A DNA stretch of 64,000 nucleotides from Flavobacteriaceae bacterium UBA3591 (GCA_002375695.1 DFMO01000011.1:1-64000); one strand, 5' to 3'. Positions 44,949 to 54,949 are shown, counted from the stretch's first letter. The notes: generated from the sequence alone by a model not told the origin. A program made the numbers and translations.

Positions 44949-45458
44949 ATGAAACCTTCCAAAGACGTCTGTAACGAAAATACTTTTAATCAGCTTTACA
45001 AAACACACGGCAAACCTATTTGGCGCTTTATTTATTATAAATGTGGTGATACTGCTCAGGCAGACGACTTGGTACAGGAAGCCTTTATTAAACTGTGGCA
45101 AAACTGCGCAAAAGTTAGTCATAAAAAGGCAAAATCTTTTTTATATACCGTTTGCAACAATGCTTTTTTAAACGAAGTAGCCCACAAAAAAGTAGTTTTA
45201 AAACACGCTAAACAGCAACCCAACAAAACCAATTATCAATCTCCTCAATTTTTAATGGAGGAATCTGAATTTAATAAAAAACTAAAAAAATCTATTGAAA
45301 ATTTAACCGAAGCACAACGCACGGCATTTCTTTTAAATAGAATTGAAGGTAAAAAATATGCCGAAATAGCCGAGATGCTCAACATTTCGGTAAAAGCCGT
45401 GGAAAAAAGAATGAGCCAAGCGCTGGCAGTACTTCGTAAAGAAATAGGAAATGTTTAA
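44949..45458 (+). CDS. FecI-like ECF sigma factor
   Basis: 169 residues. Region 2 (PIWRFIYYKCGDTAQADDLVQEAFIKLWQN) and region 4 (LTEAQRTAFLLNRIEGKKYAEIAEMLNIS then VEKRMSQALAVLRKEI). Followed at 56 bases by fecR and then a TonB receptor, the classical trans-envelope signalling order. It would direct RNA polymerase to genes controlled by an extracellular ligand seen by the receptor. Confidence 0.95.
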   Translation: MKPSKDVCNENTFNQLYKTHGKPIWRFIYYKCGDTAQADDLVQEAFIKLWQNCAKVSHKKAKSFLYTVCNNAFLNEVAHKKVVLKHAKQQPNKTNYQSPQFLMEESEFNKKLKKSIENLTEAQRTAFLLNRIEGKKYAEIAEMLNISVKAVEKRMSQALAVLRKEIGNV

Positions 45459-45467
45459 TAACTAAAA

Positions 45468-45500
45468 GTAGGGTTACTGTTTACTAAACTGTTTCATTAT
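45468..45500 (+). promoter_or_regulatory. candidate ECF-sigma promoter before fecR
   Basis: GTAGGG (45468-45473), 15 bases, CTGTTT (45489-45494), then CATTATAG; 20 bases before the fecR ATG at 45515. Lies between the sigma gene and fecR, so the trio can be transcribed partly by its own sigma factor. Confidence 0.6.
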
Positions 45501-45514
45501 AGAATACATTAAAA

Positions 45515-46426
45515 ATGGAAAAAGATTACATATTACATAAATGGCTAAATAACGAAGCTTCTCCAGCCGAAGTAGAGCAGTTAAAAAACGATTCAAAATA
45601 TGCTTCGTATTTAAAAATTGCCGAAACTAGCTCAAGTTTTGATGTTGCCGAAATGGACACAGAAGCAAATTTTAAAGCTATTTCAAACCAGTTAAAGCCG
45701 GTGCAACAATTACAAAAGCCACGTGTTTTTTCAATTGTTTGGAAGGTAGCCGCCGTTTTCGCATTATTGATGATTGGGTATTATTACACAACAACCCTAG
45801 ACACTACTGTTACAACCCAAGTTGCCCAAACTGAAAACTTTTTGTTACCCGACGGTTCTGAAGTAGCGCTTAACGCGGCTTCAACCCTTACTTACAACAA
45901 AAATAACTGGAACGATAAACGCGAACTCACCCTTGGTGGTGAAGCGTATTTTAAGGTTTTAAAAGGAAATAAGTTTAGTGTAAAAACCACTCAAGGTATT
46001 ATTACCGTTTTAGGAACGCAATTTAATGTGGCGGCAAGGGATAATTTTTTAACAGTAAACTGTTACGAAGGCTTGGTAAGCGTACAATTTAACGACACCC
46101 TAATTAAGCTTCCCGCAGGTAAAAAGATAGAAATAGAGAATAATAAACTAATTGCTAATGAAAATACTGTAAACCAATCGCCGCTTTGGCTTCAAGACGA
46201 AAGTAGTTTTAACAATGTTACGCTGCAAAGGGTTATCGATGCACTAGAGAGACAATATGAGGTAAAAATTAAATTAAAAGACGTAAATTTAGAAAAAAGA
46301 TTTACGGGCACATTTACCCATAAAAATCTTGAACTCGCATTAAAATCAATTTGTGAGCCCCTGCAGTTAACCTATAAAACAAATAAAAACGGAGCAGTAA
46401 CCATTGATGCCAAAAATAGCAAGTAG
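45515..46426 (+). CDS. FecR-family anti-sigma/transducer protein
   Basis: 303 residues. N-terminal cytoplasmic part that would bind the sigma factor, a membrane segment (VAAVFALLMIGYYY, about 78-92), the FecR domain (LPDGSEVALNAAST ... GEAYFKV ... VLGTQFNVAAR) and a C-terminal DUF4974/STN-like domain (VIDALERQYEVKIKL). Periplasmic end should contact the N-terminal STN domain of the TonB receptor encoded next. Confidence 0.95.
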   Translation: MEKDYILHKWLNNEASPAEVEQLKNDSKYASYLKIAETSSSFDVAEMDTEANFKAISNQLKPVQQLQKPRVFSIVWKVAAVFALLMIGYYYTTTLDTTVTTQVAQTENFLLPDGSEVALNAASTLTYNKNNWNDKRELTLGGEAYFKVLKGNKFSVKTTQGIITVLGTQFNVAARDNFLTVNCYEGLVSVQFNDTLIKLPAGKKIEIENNKLIANENTVNQSPLWLQDESSFNNVTLQRVIDALERQYEVKIKLKDVNLEKRFTGTFTHKNLELALKSICEPLQLTYKTNKNGAVTIDAKNSK

Positions 46427-48968
46427 CTACAGAGTTTTTGTTTTCTTTTTAGTTTTCTGTGTTTTTGGCGCAAAAACCATGGCACAAAAAACCGAAACCA
46501 CAACCCTTTTAACCTATCTAAATTTTTTAGAAAAGAAATACGATATACGTTTTTCATATGCTGAAGACGAAGTAACCGGCATTGAGTTAACACCTTCTTC
46601 TAAAAATTTAGAATCTATTGAAGAACAGCTTAGCTTTCTTCAAAAAAATACAACTTTTACATACAATCGCATAAACAACCGGTACATTACCGTTGTAAAA
46701 AATAATGTAGAAAAACTACTTTGCGGGCAAATTTTAGACTTTAAAACACAGTTGCCAATGGCAGGTGCAACGGTAATTGCAGCAAATAATATATTTAAAA
46801 CAATCACCAATGAAAATGGTTTTTTCTATGTTCCAATTCAACATAAAAATGTAGATTTTTCAATTACACATGTTGGGTATTCGCCGCTTTTAAGTAATAC
46901 TGCTTCATTTGTTAAAGATTGTAACATTCTGCAAATGATTCCTTCAGTATCAATTCTAGAACCTGTGGTAATCAAAAATATAATCACCAAAGGAATCGAT
47001 AAAAATACCGATGGGTCAATTACGCTTTCTACCGAACATTTTGGATTGTTGCCTGGCCAAATAGAGCATGATGTTTTACAAATTACACAGGCCCTTCCGG
47101 GCGTTGAAAGTGTAGACGAAACTATCTCAAACATCAACATTCGCGGTGGCATGCACAATGAAAATTTACTGCTTTGGGATGATATAAAAATGTATCAAAG
47201 CGGGCATTTTTTTGGGCTTATTTCGGCATTTAATCCAGACTTAACACATAAAGTGGTTTTGTATAAAAACGGAACTAATATTAGGTATGGCGAAGGAGTT
47301 TCGGGAGTGCTCGATATGCGTTCAAAAAATATGGTTTCATCAAAAACCAAGGCCGGAATGGGTTTTAATTTAATAAACGGAAGCGGCTTTTTACAACTTC
47401 CTATTTCAAAAAAAGCAAGCCTTCAAATAGCTGGAAGAAAATCTATAAATGAAATTTGGGAATCGCCTATTTATAAAAATTACACCAAACGTGTTTTTCA
47501 AGATAGTGAGATTAGCAATGTTGAAAATACCCAATCTAACGTTGGTATTTCTACAGATGAAGACTTTAGTTTTTATGATTTTGGCGGTAAATTATTATGG
47601 AATATTTCAGAAAAAGATAAAGCTCAGGTTAACTTTTTAACCATAGACAATTCGCTCGATTTTACTGAAACTTTAGCTATTAATTCAAAGTCCAAAACTA
47701 GTAGATTAGACCAACGAAGTTTACTTGGCGGCCTGTCATGGCAACGCACGTGGAACGAACAATTTGAAACTGTGTTTTTAGGCTACGGCACCTATTATTT
47801 ATTAGACGCTATTAATCGTGATATTTTTACAACCCAGGTGCAAAAACAACAAAATGAAGTGTTGGAAACTGGCGTAAAGATAGGCGCAAACTATAAATTT
47901 TCGAAAAACTTAAAACTGCAAACCGGCTATCATTTTGCCGAAATTGGCATTGCAAATATCCAAGACGTTAACTTACCGCGTTTTCGAAATTATGTAAAAG
48001 ATGTGCTGCGAAATCATTCACTTTTTGCCGGAATTAACTATCAGTCAAAAAATGGAAATACGTTTATTACAGCGGGTTTGCGGGGCAATTATTTCGAGAA
48101 ATTTAATAAAGCATTGATTGAACCGCGATTTAGTTTTCATCAAAAATTAGGTGGCGGATTTGCTGCCGAAGTTATGGGCGAGTTTAAAAGCCAGAGCGCT
48201 ACACAAAGAATTGATTTTGAAAGTGATTTTTTAGGAATTGAAAAAAGACGTTGGGTATTGGCCGATGAGGAAAAAACACCCATTTTAGAAAGTAAACAAG
48301 CCTCGGTTGGCGTGCTTTACAGTAAAAATAAACTCTTTTTTAACGCTGAAGGATTTTACAAAGTTGTTGAGAATATTAATAGTGGTAACCAAGGGTTTCA
48401 AAATCAATTTAGATTCTCCCAAGCTATTGGAAATTACACGGTAAAAGGTGCTGAATTTATGATAAATGCAAAAACCGGTTCTTATAGCGCCTGGGCAAGC
48501 TATGTATTTAGCCAAAACCAATATAATTTTAAGACCCTCGTACCACCCACATTTCCAAATAATTTAGATATTCAACACGCAGCTACACTTGCAGGTAGTT
48601 ACAATTGGCGAAATTTAAAAATAGCCTTCGGACTTAATTATCACAGCGGAAAACCGTACACCATCCCAATACCGGGCGATGAAACTACCACCGAAGGAGG
48701 TTTTACAACTGTACAATATAGTACACCAAATAGTGAACGGTTACCCGATTATGTACGCGCAGATTTTTCGGCAGAATATCTTTGGAAATTATCTTCGCGC
48801 GTAGACGCAAAATTTAACTTTGCTTTGCTAAACCTATTAGACACCAAAAATACGCTCAATATTCGCTATGCAATTATTCGCGATGAAAATGACGAAATTA
48901 CGGTAAATAAGGTGGAAGAAATTTCGTTAGGAATTACCCCCAACTTTTCTTTTAAAGTATTATTTTAA
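46407..48968 (+). CDS. TonB-dependent receptor with STN signalling domain
   Basis: 853 residues from the ATG at 46407 (a TTG just upstream is also in frame). It overlaps the end of fecR by 20 bases, showing translational coupling. Order: signal peptide (VFFLVFCVFGAKTMAQ), STN signal-transducing domain (about 25-90), a carboxypeptidase-D-regulatory-like domain (CGQILDFKTQLPMAGATV, about 108-190), TonB plug (about 195-310) and a beta-barrel ending NFSFKVLF. The ligand is unknown. It would sense the substrate and signal through FecR to the sigma factor. Confidence 0.94.
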   Translation: MPKIASSYRVFVFFLVFCVFGAKTMAQKTETTTLLTYLNFLEKKYDIRFSYAEDEVTGIELTPSSKNLESIEEQLSFLQKNTTFTYNRINNRYITVVKNNVEKLLCGQILDFKTQLPMAGATVIAANNIFKTITNENGFFYVPIQHKNVDFSITHVGYSPLLSNTASFVKDCNILQMIPSVSILEPVVIKNIITKGIDKNTDGSITLSTEHFGLLPGQIEHDVLQITQALPGVESVDETISNINIRGGMHNENLLLWDDIKMYQSGHFFGLISAFNPDLTHKVVLYKNGTNIRYGEGVSGVLDMRSKNMVSSKTKAGMGFNLINGSGFLQLPISKKASLQIAGRKSINEIWESPIYKNYTKRVFQDSEISNVENTQSNVGISTDEDFSFYDFGGKLLWNISEKDKAQVNFLTIDNSLDFTETLAINSKSKTSRLDQRSLLGGLSWQRTWNEQFETVFLGYGTYYLLDAINRDIFTTQVQKQQNEVLETGVKIGANYKFSKNLKLQTGYHFAEIGIANIQDVNLPRFRNYVKDVLRNHSLFAGINYQSKNGNTFITAGLRGNYFEKFNKALIEPRFSFHQKLGGGFAAEVMGEFKSQSATQRIDFESDFLGIEKRRWVLADEEKTPILESKQASVGVLYSKNKLFFNAEGFYKVVENINSGNQGFQNQFRFSQAIGNYTVKGAEFMINAKTGSYSAWASYVFSQNQYNFKTLVPPTFPNNLDIQHAATLAGSYNWRNLKIAFGLNYHSGKPYTIPIPGDETTTEGGFTTVQYSTPNSERLPDYVRADFSAEYLWKLSSRVDAKFNFALLNLLDTKNTLNIRYAIIRDENDEITVNKVEEISLGITPNFSFKVLF

Positions 48969-48970
48969 AA

Positions 48971-50746
48971 CTACATTCTTTCTGGCACCTCAATTCCCAA
49001 CAGTGAAAAAGCACTTTTAATAATTTCGCCCACAGCTGCCGATAGCTGTACACGAAACGCTTTTTCGGCTTCATTATCGGTGGCCAAAATTGGCACATTT
49101 TGATAAAAACTATTAAATTCTTTTACCAAATCGTAAGTGTAATTGGCAATTAATGCAGGACTGTAATTTGCAGCAGCCAATTGAATTGTCTCTGGGTATT
49201 GCTGAATAATTTTAATGAGCTCTTTTTCCTTAGCATGCAATTTAAACGCAGCTAATTTAAGGGTAGTTGGAAGCGCCCCAGTTTTGCGTAAAATAGACTG
49301 GATTCGAGCGTAGGTATATTGAATAAATGGCCCGGTATTGCCTTGAAAATCTACACTTTCTTCGGGGTTAAATAGAATTCGTTTTTTAGGATCAACTTTT
49401 AAAATATAGTATTTTAAAGCCCCTAAACCTATCATTCGGTACAGTGCTTCTTTTTCATCTTGAGAAAAGTCGTCAATTTTACCAAGCTCTTCAGAAATTT
49501 TGCGAGCTGTAGCAGTCATTTGGTTAATTAAATCATCGGCATCTACAACTGTACCCTCACGGCTTTTCATTTTCCCCGAAGGTAAATCTACCATTCCGTA
49601 GCTTAAATGGAATAGGTTCTCGGCCCACGAATAGCCCAGCTTTTTTAAGATTAAAAACAAAACCTTAAAGTGATAATCTTGCTCATTTCCAACGGTATAA
49701 ATCATACCTGTAACCTCTGGGTGATCTTTAATTCGCTGTACAGCCGTACCCAAATCTTGGGTCATATAAACTGCAGTCCCGTCGCTTCGCAGCACCAATT
49801 TTTCATCTAGCCCTTCCTCGGTTAAATCGCACCAAACAGAGCCGTCGTCTTTCATAAAAAAGACTTCCTTTTTTAAGCCTTCTTCAATAATATCTTTTCC
49901 TAAAAGGTAGGTATTACTTTCGTAATAATTAAAGTCGAAATCTACGCCAATAGCCTTATAGGTTTTGTCAAAACCACTGTAAACCCACCCGTTCATTTTA
50001 TTCCACAGCGCAACAGTATCGGCATCGTTTGCCTCCCACTTTCTAAGCATTTCTTGGGCTTCGAGAATTAGCGGAGCTTGGGATTTTGCTTCTTCTTCGG
50101 TTTTTCCTTCTGCTTTTAAAGCTTCAATTTCTTTTTTATATTCTTGATCAAATTTTACGTAGTAGTTACCAACCAGTTTGTCACCTTTTAAATTGGCTGT
50201 TTCGGGAGTTTCTTCATTACCAAATTTTTTCCAAGCGAGCATACTTTTGCAAATATGAATACCGCGGTCGTTTATAATCTGTGTTTTATAAACCTTTTTC
50301 CCTGCTGCCTTTTCAATTTCAGAAACCGAAAAACCTAACAAAACATTTCGAACGTGCCCCAGGTGTAATGGTTTATTGGTATTAGGCGAAGAGTACTCTA
50401 CCATTAACGCTTCGGCACCTTCAGAAACTTTTCCGAAGGATGAAAAATCTTTAACCGATTGGAAGAAATTTAAATAATACGAATCGCTCAACACAATGTT
50501 TAAAAATCCTTGAACAACATTAAATTTTTCAATTTCTGCTACATTTTCAACCAAATAATTTCCAATAGCTTCACCTATTTGCACCGGATTGCCTTTAATA
50601 ACGCGTAGCATAGGAAAAACTACAGCCGTAATATCACCCTCAAAATCTTTGCGAGTGGCTTGTAATTCTATATTTTGTAAGGTTACGCCGTACAACTTTT
50701 CTACTGCGTTTATTATCTGAGATTCCAATGTTTGTTGAAGTGTCAT
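48971..50746 (-). CDS. argS: arginyl-tRNA synthetase
   Basis: 591 residues from the ATG at 50746; an upstream in-frame ATG at 50812 would add 22 residues without similarity. HIGH-like motif in PLHLGHVRNVLLG and the family's variant KMSKS region SGKMKSREGTVV. The C-terminal anticodon-binding domain ends LLGIEVPERM. Ends 2 bases from the TonB receptor stop on the other strand. Confidence 0.96.
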   Translation of the reverse strand: MTLQQTLESQIINAVEKLYGVTLQNIELQATRKDFEGDITAVVFPMLRVIKGNPVQIGEAIGNYLVENVAEIEKFNVVQGFLNIVLSDSYYLNFFQSVKDFSSFGKVSEGAEALMVEYSSPNTNKPLHLGHVRNVLLGFSVSEIEKAAGKKVYKTQIINDRGIHICKSMLAWKKFGNEETPETANLKGDKLVGNYYVKFDQEYKKEIEALKAEGKTEEEAKSQAPLILEAQEMLRKWEANDADTVALWNKMNGWVYSGFDKTYKAIGVDFDFNYYESNTYLLGKDIIEEGLKKEVFFMKDDGSVWCDLTEEGLDEKLVLRSDGTAVYMTQDLGTAVQRIKDHPEVTGMIYTVGNEQDYHFKVLFLILKKLGYSWAENLFHLSYGMVDLPSGKMKSREGTVVDADDLINQMTATARKISEELGKIDDFSQDEKEALYRMIGLGALKYYILKVDPKKRILFNPEESVDFQGNTGPFIQYTYARIQSILRKTGALPTTLKLAAFKLHAKEKELIKIIQQYPETIQLAAANYSPALIANYTYDLVKEFNSFYQNVPILATDNEAEKAFRVQLSAAVGEIIKSAFSLLGIEVPERM

Positions 50747-50801
50747 TAATTTTAATTTTAAATGGTAAGAATAGTATAGCCTATGCTTGAAAAAATTTTG
50801 G

Positions 50802-50809
50802 CAAAGATA
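50802..50809 (-). promoter_or_regulatory. -7 box of the argS promoter
   Basis: Minus-strand TATCTTTG, 56 bases before the ATG at 50746, a perfect consensus match. Confidence 0.55.
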
Positions 50810-51000
50810 CACGTTTTTAAATTTGAAATATTCTTCATTAACCCAACTTTATATGAAATTTATGTTGCGTTACAGCACCAAACAACATCTCAAAAAACAG
50901 TTGGATTTTTTTAAATTCCTCCCAAGCTTTCATTTAAACATTTTATAACAATTGGGTAATCTAAAAATTGCAAAACCAGCCGTCCTTTGCTGCAAAAACA

Positions 51001-51633
51001 ATGGATATATTTTTATACGTTTTTGCAGCGTTATTTTCGGTAATTAACCCCTTAGGAACCGTACCTGTTTTTGTAGGTTTAACGAGTGATGAAACTTATG
51101 TTGAACGCAATAAAACTTCTCTTTTAACCACAGTTAATGTGACTGTAATTTTAATTATTTCGTTTTTTGCAGGAACTTATTTATTAGATTTTTTTGGAAT
51201 AAGTTTAAATGCACTGCGAATTGCGGGTGGTATGATAATAGTTACCTCGGGGTTTGCATTGCTAACCGGAACTTTTTCAAAACACAAAGGAATGAAAAAC
51301 AAACGCGTTAAAAAAGACTTGAATAAACGCGAAAAATTTTCATTAACTCCACTCGCCATTCCAATGTTGGCAGGCCCTGGCTCAATATCACTGCTTATTA
51401 CTTTTAATCAAAAATACAGTCAGACAAACGAAATTGTATTGGTTATTTTGGCAGTGGTAGCTGTAGGTTTGGTTACATACACAATTTTAAGAAGCTCACA
51501 TTTTATAAGTAAGGTTTTAGGTGCATCGGGTATAAATGCCATCTCGCGAATTGTGGGATTTATAGTAATTTCTATTGGTGTAGAATACATTAGTGTGGCC
51601 GTTATTTCAATACTAAAAACGCTTAATTTTTAG
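51001..51633 (+). CDS. MarC-family membrane protein
   Basis: 210 residues from the ATG at 51001 (upstream TTG at 50968 is less likely). Six hydrophobic segments; NPLGTVPVFVGLT and the AIPMLAGPGSISLLI motif define the MarC/UPF0056 family. Function unsettled (not a multidrug pump despite the name). Overlaps the end of the next minus-strand gene by 4 bases. Confidence 0.92.
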   Translation: MDIFLYVFAALFSVINPLGTVPVFVGLTSDETYVERNKTSLLTTVNVTVILIISFFAGTYLLDFFGISLNALRIAGGMIIVTSGFALLTGTFSKHKGMKNKRVKKDLNKREKFSLTPLAIPMLAGPGSISLLITFNQKYSQTNEIVLVILAVVAVGLVTYTILRSSHFISKVLGASGINAISRIVGFIVISIGVEYISVAVISILKTLNF

Positions 51634-51836
51634 CGTCTATCTTTTATTAATGCGCCGGCTAACAAAGCTAAAACGCCAATACCAATCATTCCTAAAGTTT
51701 GGTTTGTTAAACCTTCTTTTGCATTTACTTCTAACGGCCCAATATTTAAAACTTGTTGTGGTACAAATGCGTTGTACAAACCAAATATAATTAATACCAC
51801 GCCCACTATTAACAATACAAATTTTAGAACTTTCAT
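51630..51836 (-). CDS. small two-helix membrane protein
   Basis: 68 residues with two hydrophobic helices (FVLLIVGVVLIIFGLY and MIGIGVLALLAGALI) around a short polar loop. No family recognised; conserved small proteins of this shape are common in Bacteroidota. Convergent overlap of 4 bases with marC. Confidence 0.7.
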   Translation of the reverse strand: MKVLKFVLLIVGVVLIIFGLYNAFVPQQVLNIGPLEVNAKEGLTNQTLGMIGIGVLALLAGALIKDRR

Positions 51837-51962
51837 TTACCTAATTACTTTTTAGTTGAAGTTTTAAAGATACCTATTTGAAAAATACATCAAACTATAT
51901 GTTAACGGGTATTTAACTAATGTTTAATTACAAAAATTTATCTTTAAACAAATTATACCATT

Positions 51963-53402
51963 TTGAAAATATTACTCACAGGCGCCAATGGCTATATTGG
52001 CATGCGATTATTGCCCGAATTACTTGAAAACGGCCACGAAGTAATTTGTGTAGTTCGCGATAAAAACAGGTTGCCAGTTGATCCTAAAACTACAAAAAAT
52101 GTTAGTGTAGTTGAGGTAGATTTTATGAATGAAGTGAACACTCAATCTTTCCCAAAAGATATTGATGCGGCTTATTATTTAATTCATTCAATGACAGGTT
52201 CGACGAAAGATTTTGAAGAAATGGAAGCTCGGTCGGCTAAAAATTTCAATGAATATATGGCTGCCACTTCGGTAAAGCAAGTTATTTACTTAAGCGGAAT
52301 TGTAAACGAAGACCAATTATCTAAACATCTTTCTTCTCGTAAAAAAGTAGAAGAAATTTTATACACCGGAAATTTTCATCTTACAGTTTTACGTGCAGGA
52401 ATAGTAGTGGGAAGCGGCAGTTCTTCATTTGAAATAATTCGCGATTTATGCGAAAAACTTCCGATAATGATTGCGCCAAAGTGGTTAAAAACAAAAATTC
52501 AACCCATAGCAGTTCGCGATGTAATCGCTTTTTTATCGGGTGTTTTAAACAACGAAAAATGCTATGACCAGTCTTTCGATATTGGCGGCCCCGATATTTT
52601 AACTTACCGTAAAATGCTTGAAAAATATTCACAAATTAGGGGGTTAAAATTATGGATAATCCCTGTTCCAGTAATGTCTCCCAGACTGTCTTCGTATTGG
52701 TTGTACTTTGTAACTTCAACTTCGTATAAACTGGCAGTTAACTTGGTAGATAGTATGAAAATGGAGGTAGTTGCTCGTGATAATAAACTACAAGAAATTT
52801 TAGGTATTCAGCCTATTTCGTATGAAGAGGCGATAAAAAAAGCCTTTAAAAAAATTGAACAAAATCTCGTTATTTCCAGCTGGAAAGACTCGTTGACATC
52901 TGGGAGAATTTCGAACATAAAAGAATACATTCAAGTACCTAAATACGGGTGCTTAAAAGACCAACAAACCATAGCTATTGACGACCCCAAAAAAGTATTA
53001 AACAACATTTGGGCTATAGGCGGCAAACGGGGTTGGTATTATGCAGATTCACTTTGGAAAATGCGCGGTTTTGCAGATAAAATTGTGGGCGGCGTAGGGT
53101 TAAGACGTGGAAGAACCCATCCCGACAAAATTTATACGGGTGATGTTTTAGACTTTTGGCGCGTAATTTACGCCGATAGGGAAACTAAAAGACTACTGCT
53201 TTTTGCCGAAATGAAACTACCGGGAGAAGCTTGGTTAGAGTTTTGTATTAACAATAAAAACCAGTTAGTACAAACGGCTACCTTTAGACCTAAAGGAATT
53301 TGGGGACGTTTATACTGGTATTTGATGTTTCCTTTTCATTACTTTATATTTGATGGAATGATTAAAAGATTGGCGACTTTTACTCCAAATGAAACAATTT
53401 GA
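51963..53402 (+). CDS. NAD(P)-binding oxidoreductase with C-terminal DUF2867 domain
   Basis: 479 residues from a TTG at 51963. N-terminal atypical SDR/NmrA-like Rossmann domain (LLTGANGYIGMRLLPELL, about 4-21), central GGPDILTYRKML, and a C-terminal DUF2867 domain (about 330-470). Probable soluble oxidoreductase; substrate unknown. Its stop codon overlaps the start of the BCCT transporter gene (4 bases, TTGA), so the two are translationally coupled. Confidence 0.9.
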   Translation: MKILLTGANGYIGMRLLPELLENGHEVICVVRDKNRLPVDPKTTKNVSVVEVDFMNEVNTQSFPKDIDAAYYLIHSMTGSTKDFEEMEARSAKNFNEYMAATSVKQVIYLSGIVNEDQLSKHLSSRKKVEEILYTGNFHLTVLRAGIVVGSGSSSFEIIRDLCEKLPIMIAPKWLKTKIQPIAVRDVIAFLSGVLNNEKCYDQSFDIGGPDILTYRKMLEKYSQIRGLKLWIIPVPVMSPRLSSYWLYFVTSTSYKLAVNLVDSMKMEVVARDNKLQEILGIQPISYEEAIKKAFKKIEQNLVISSWKDSLTSGRISNIKEYIQVPKYGCLKDQQTIAIDDPKKVLNNIWAIGGKRGWYYADSLWKMRGFADKIVGGVGLRRGRTHPDKIYTGDVLDFWRVIYADRETKRLLLFAEMKLPGEAWLEFCINNKNQLVQTATFRPKGIWGRLYWYLMFPFHYFIFDGMIKRLATFTPNETI

Positions 53403-54925
53403 GGTTATTTAAATTTCTAAAAAACAATCCGTTACTCGCTCTTTCAATGGGCTTGTTATTGTTCTTTTCTTTCTTTTTATACACCAAAACACTCGCAACT
53501 TACAACGGTATTGAGGTAATATCGCTTTGGGTTCGCAATTACTTTGGCCCTTTTTATTTGTATCTGGGACTGGGCTGTGTTTTATTATTGATTGTGATTG
53601 CTTTTTCACACTGGGGTCGAATAAAATTAGGACCTCCCAAAGAGAAACCTGCATTTTCGCGATTAGCATGGATTTCTATGTTATACAGTGCTGGGATGGG
53701 CGCAGGAATTTTATTACGCGCTGTACAAGAACCGGTGTTCATGCAACAAAATCCGCCCTTAGCTACTGATATTTCGGCAGATATAATTGCACTGGAATTT
53801 ACCTTTTATCAATGGGGCGTTACAGCCTGGGCTTTTTATACAATATTTGCGCTGGCAGCGGGTTTAGCGCTATTTCATAAAAAATTACCCGTTGCAACTA
53901 GCAATACATTTAACACCGTATTACCCCCCAAAAAGAAGGCATTTTGGAATAACAATTTGTTACTTTTTATAGACGTATTGACCATTTTAACTACCATTTT
54001 TGGTTTGGTTGCCGCAGTTGGTTTGGGAGCTTCGCAAATTAAAGGCGGATTAAACCATCTTTTTGAGGCAAATTTAGATTATAGATTAATTATCGCTATT
54101 GTAATTTTAATAGGAATGTTTTCACTTACATCGGCTTTGGTAGGGGTACAAAAAGGTATTAAACGCGTTTCTACTTTTAATATCTATTGCACTGTATTTT
54201 TGCTTCTTTTTGTATTTGTTCAAAGTGATATCATTTTAATTCTGAAAAACTTTTTCTATGCTTTTTATCGTTATACAATCGATTTTATTCCGCTTAGTTT
54301 GGCAATTGGTGACTTTAATCCTGGGAAAGCTTTTTTAACAGATTGGACGTACTATTACTGGGCGTTTTGGCTGGCTTGGGCCCCGTTTACCGGCATTTTT
54401 ATTGCGCGTATCTCTAAAGGAAGAACGCTTCGAGAAATTATTATTGGCGTACTGTTAATACCGTCTTTAGGAAGCTTTTTTTGGTTTACTATTTTTGGAC
54501 AATCGGCGTTTGAACTTATTGCAAATTGGAACGCTTATAATGGGGAGTTTAATAATGTTTTCACCTCTATTTTTGTGTTTTTAGAAAACTATCCGTTACA
54601 GACGCTTATAAATAGTTTAGTGATTTTATTACTAATTAGTTTTTTAGTTACCTCGGTAGATTCGGCTATTTATGTTTTAGGAATGTTTACCGATAACGGA
54701 AACCCCAATCCAAGTAGAAAACACCGTTGGATGTGGGGTGTAATTTTAACTATCTTTTCTGTAGGAATTGTATTGCTCGGTCACGCCAAAGAAGACACAA
54801 ATGTGCTTACCGCAGTACAAAAGTTATTAATTATCACCTCGCTTCCATTAAGTATTTTAATGGTTGTAATGACAGCAGTTTGGTTATTTGATATTTCAAA
54901 AATAAATAGCAAAAAAGCTAATTAA
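53399..54925 (+). CDS. BCCT-family transporter
   Basis: 508 residues, about twelve membrane segments, TTG start at 53399. The family signature is recognisable as YYWAFWLAWAPFTGIFIARI and GMGAGILLRAVQEP. Members take up betaine, carnitine or choline, often for osmoprotection. Start overlaps the stop of the oxidoreductase. Substrate unknown. Confidence 0.93.
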   Translation: MRLFKFLKNNPLLALSMGLLLFFSFFLYTKTLATYNGIEVISLWVRNYFGPFYLYLGLGCVLLLIVIAFSHWGRIKLGPPKEKPAFSRLAWISMLYSAGMGAGILLRAVQEPVFMQQNPPLATDISADIIALEFTFYQWGVTAWAFYTIFALAAGLALFHKKLPVATSNTFNTVLPPKKKAFWNNNLLLFIDVLTILTTIFGLVAAVGLGASQIKGGLNHLFEANLDYRLIIAIVILIGMFSLTSALVGVQKGIKRVSTFNIYCTVFLLLFVFVQSDIILILKNFFYAFYRYTIDFIPLSLAIGDFNPGKAFLTDWTYYYWAFWLAWAPFTGIFIARISKGRTLREIIIGVLLIPSLGSFFWFTIFGQSAFELIANWNAYNGEFNNVFTSIFVFLENYPLQTLINSLVILLLISFLVTSVDSAIYVLGMFTDNGNPNPSRKHRWMWGVILTIFSVGIVLLGHAKEDTNVLTAVQKLLIITSLPLSILMVVMTAVWLFDISKINSKKAN

Positions 54926-54949
54926 CGCCTATTACTTGCCAATAAAAAC

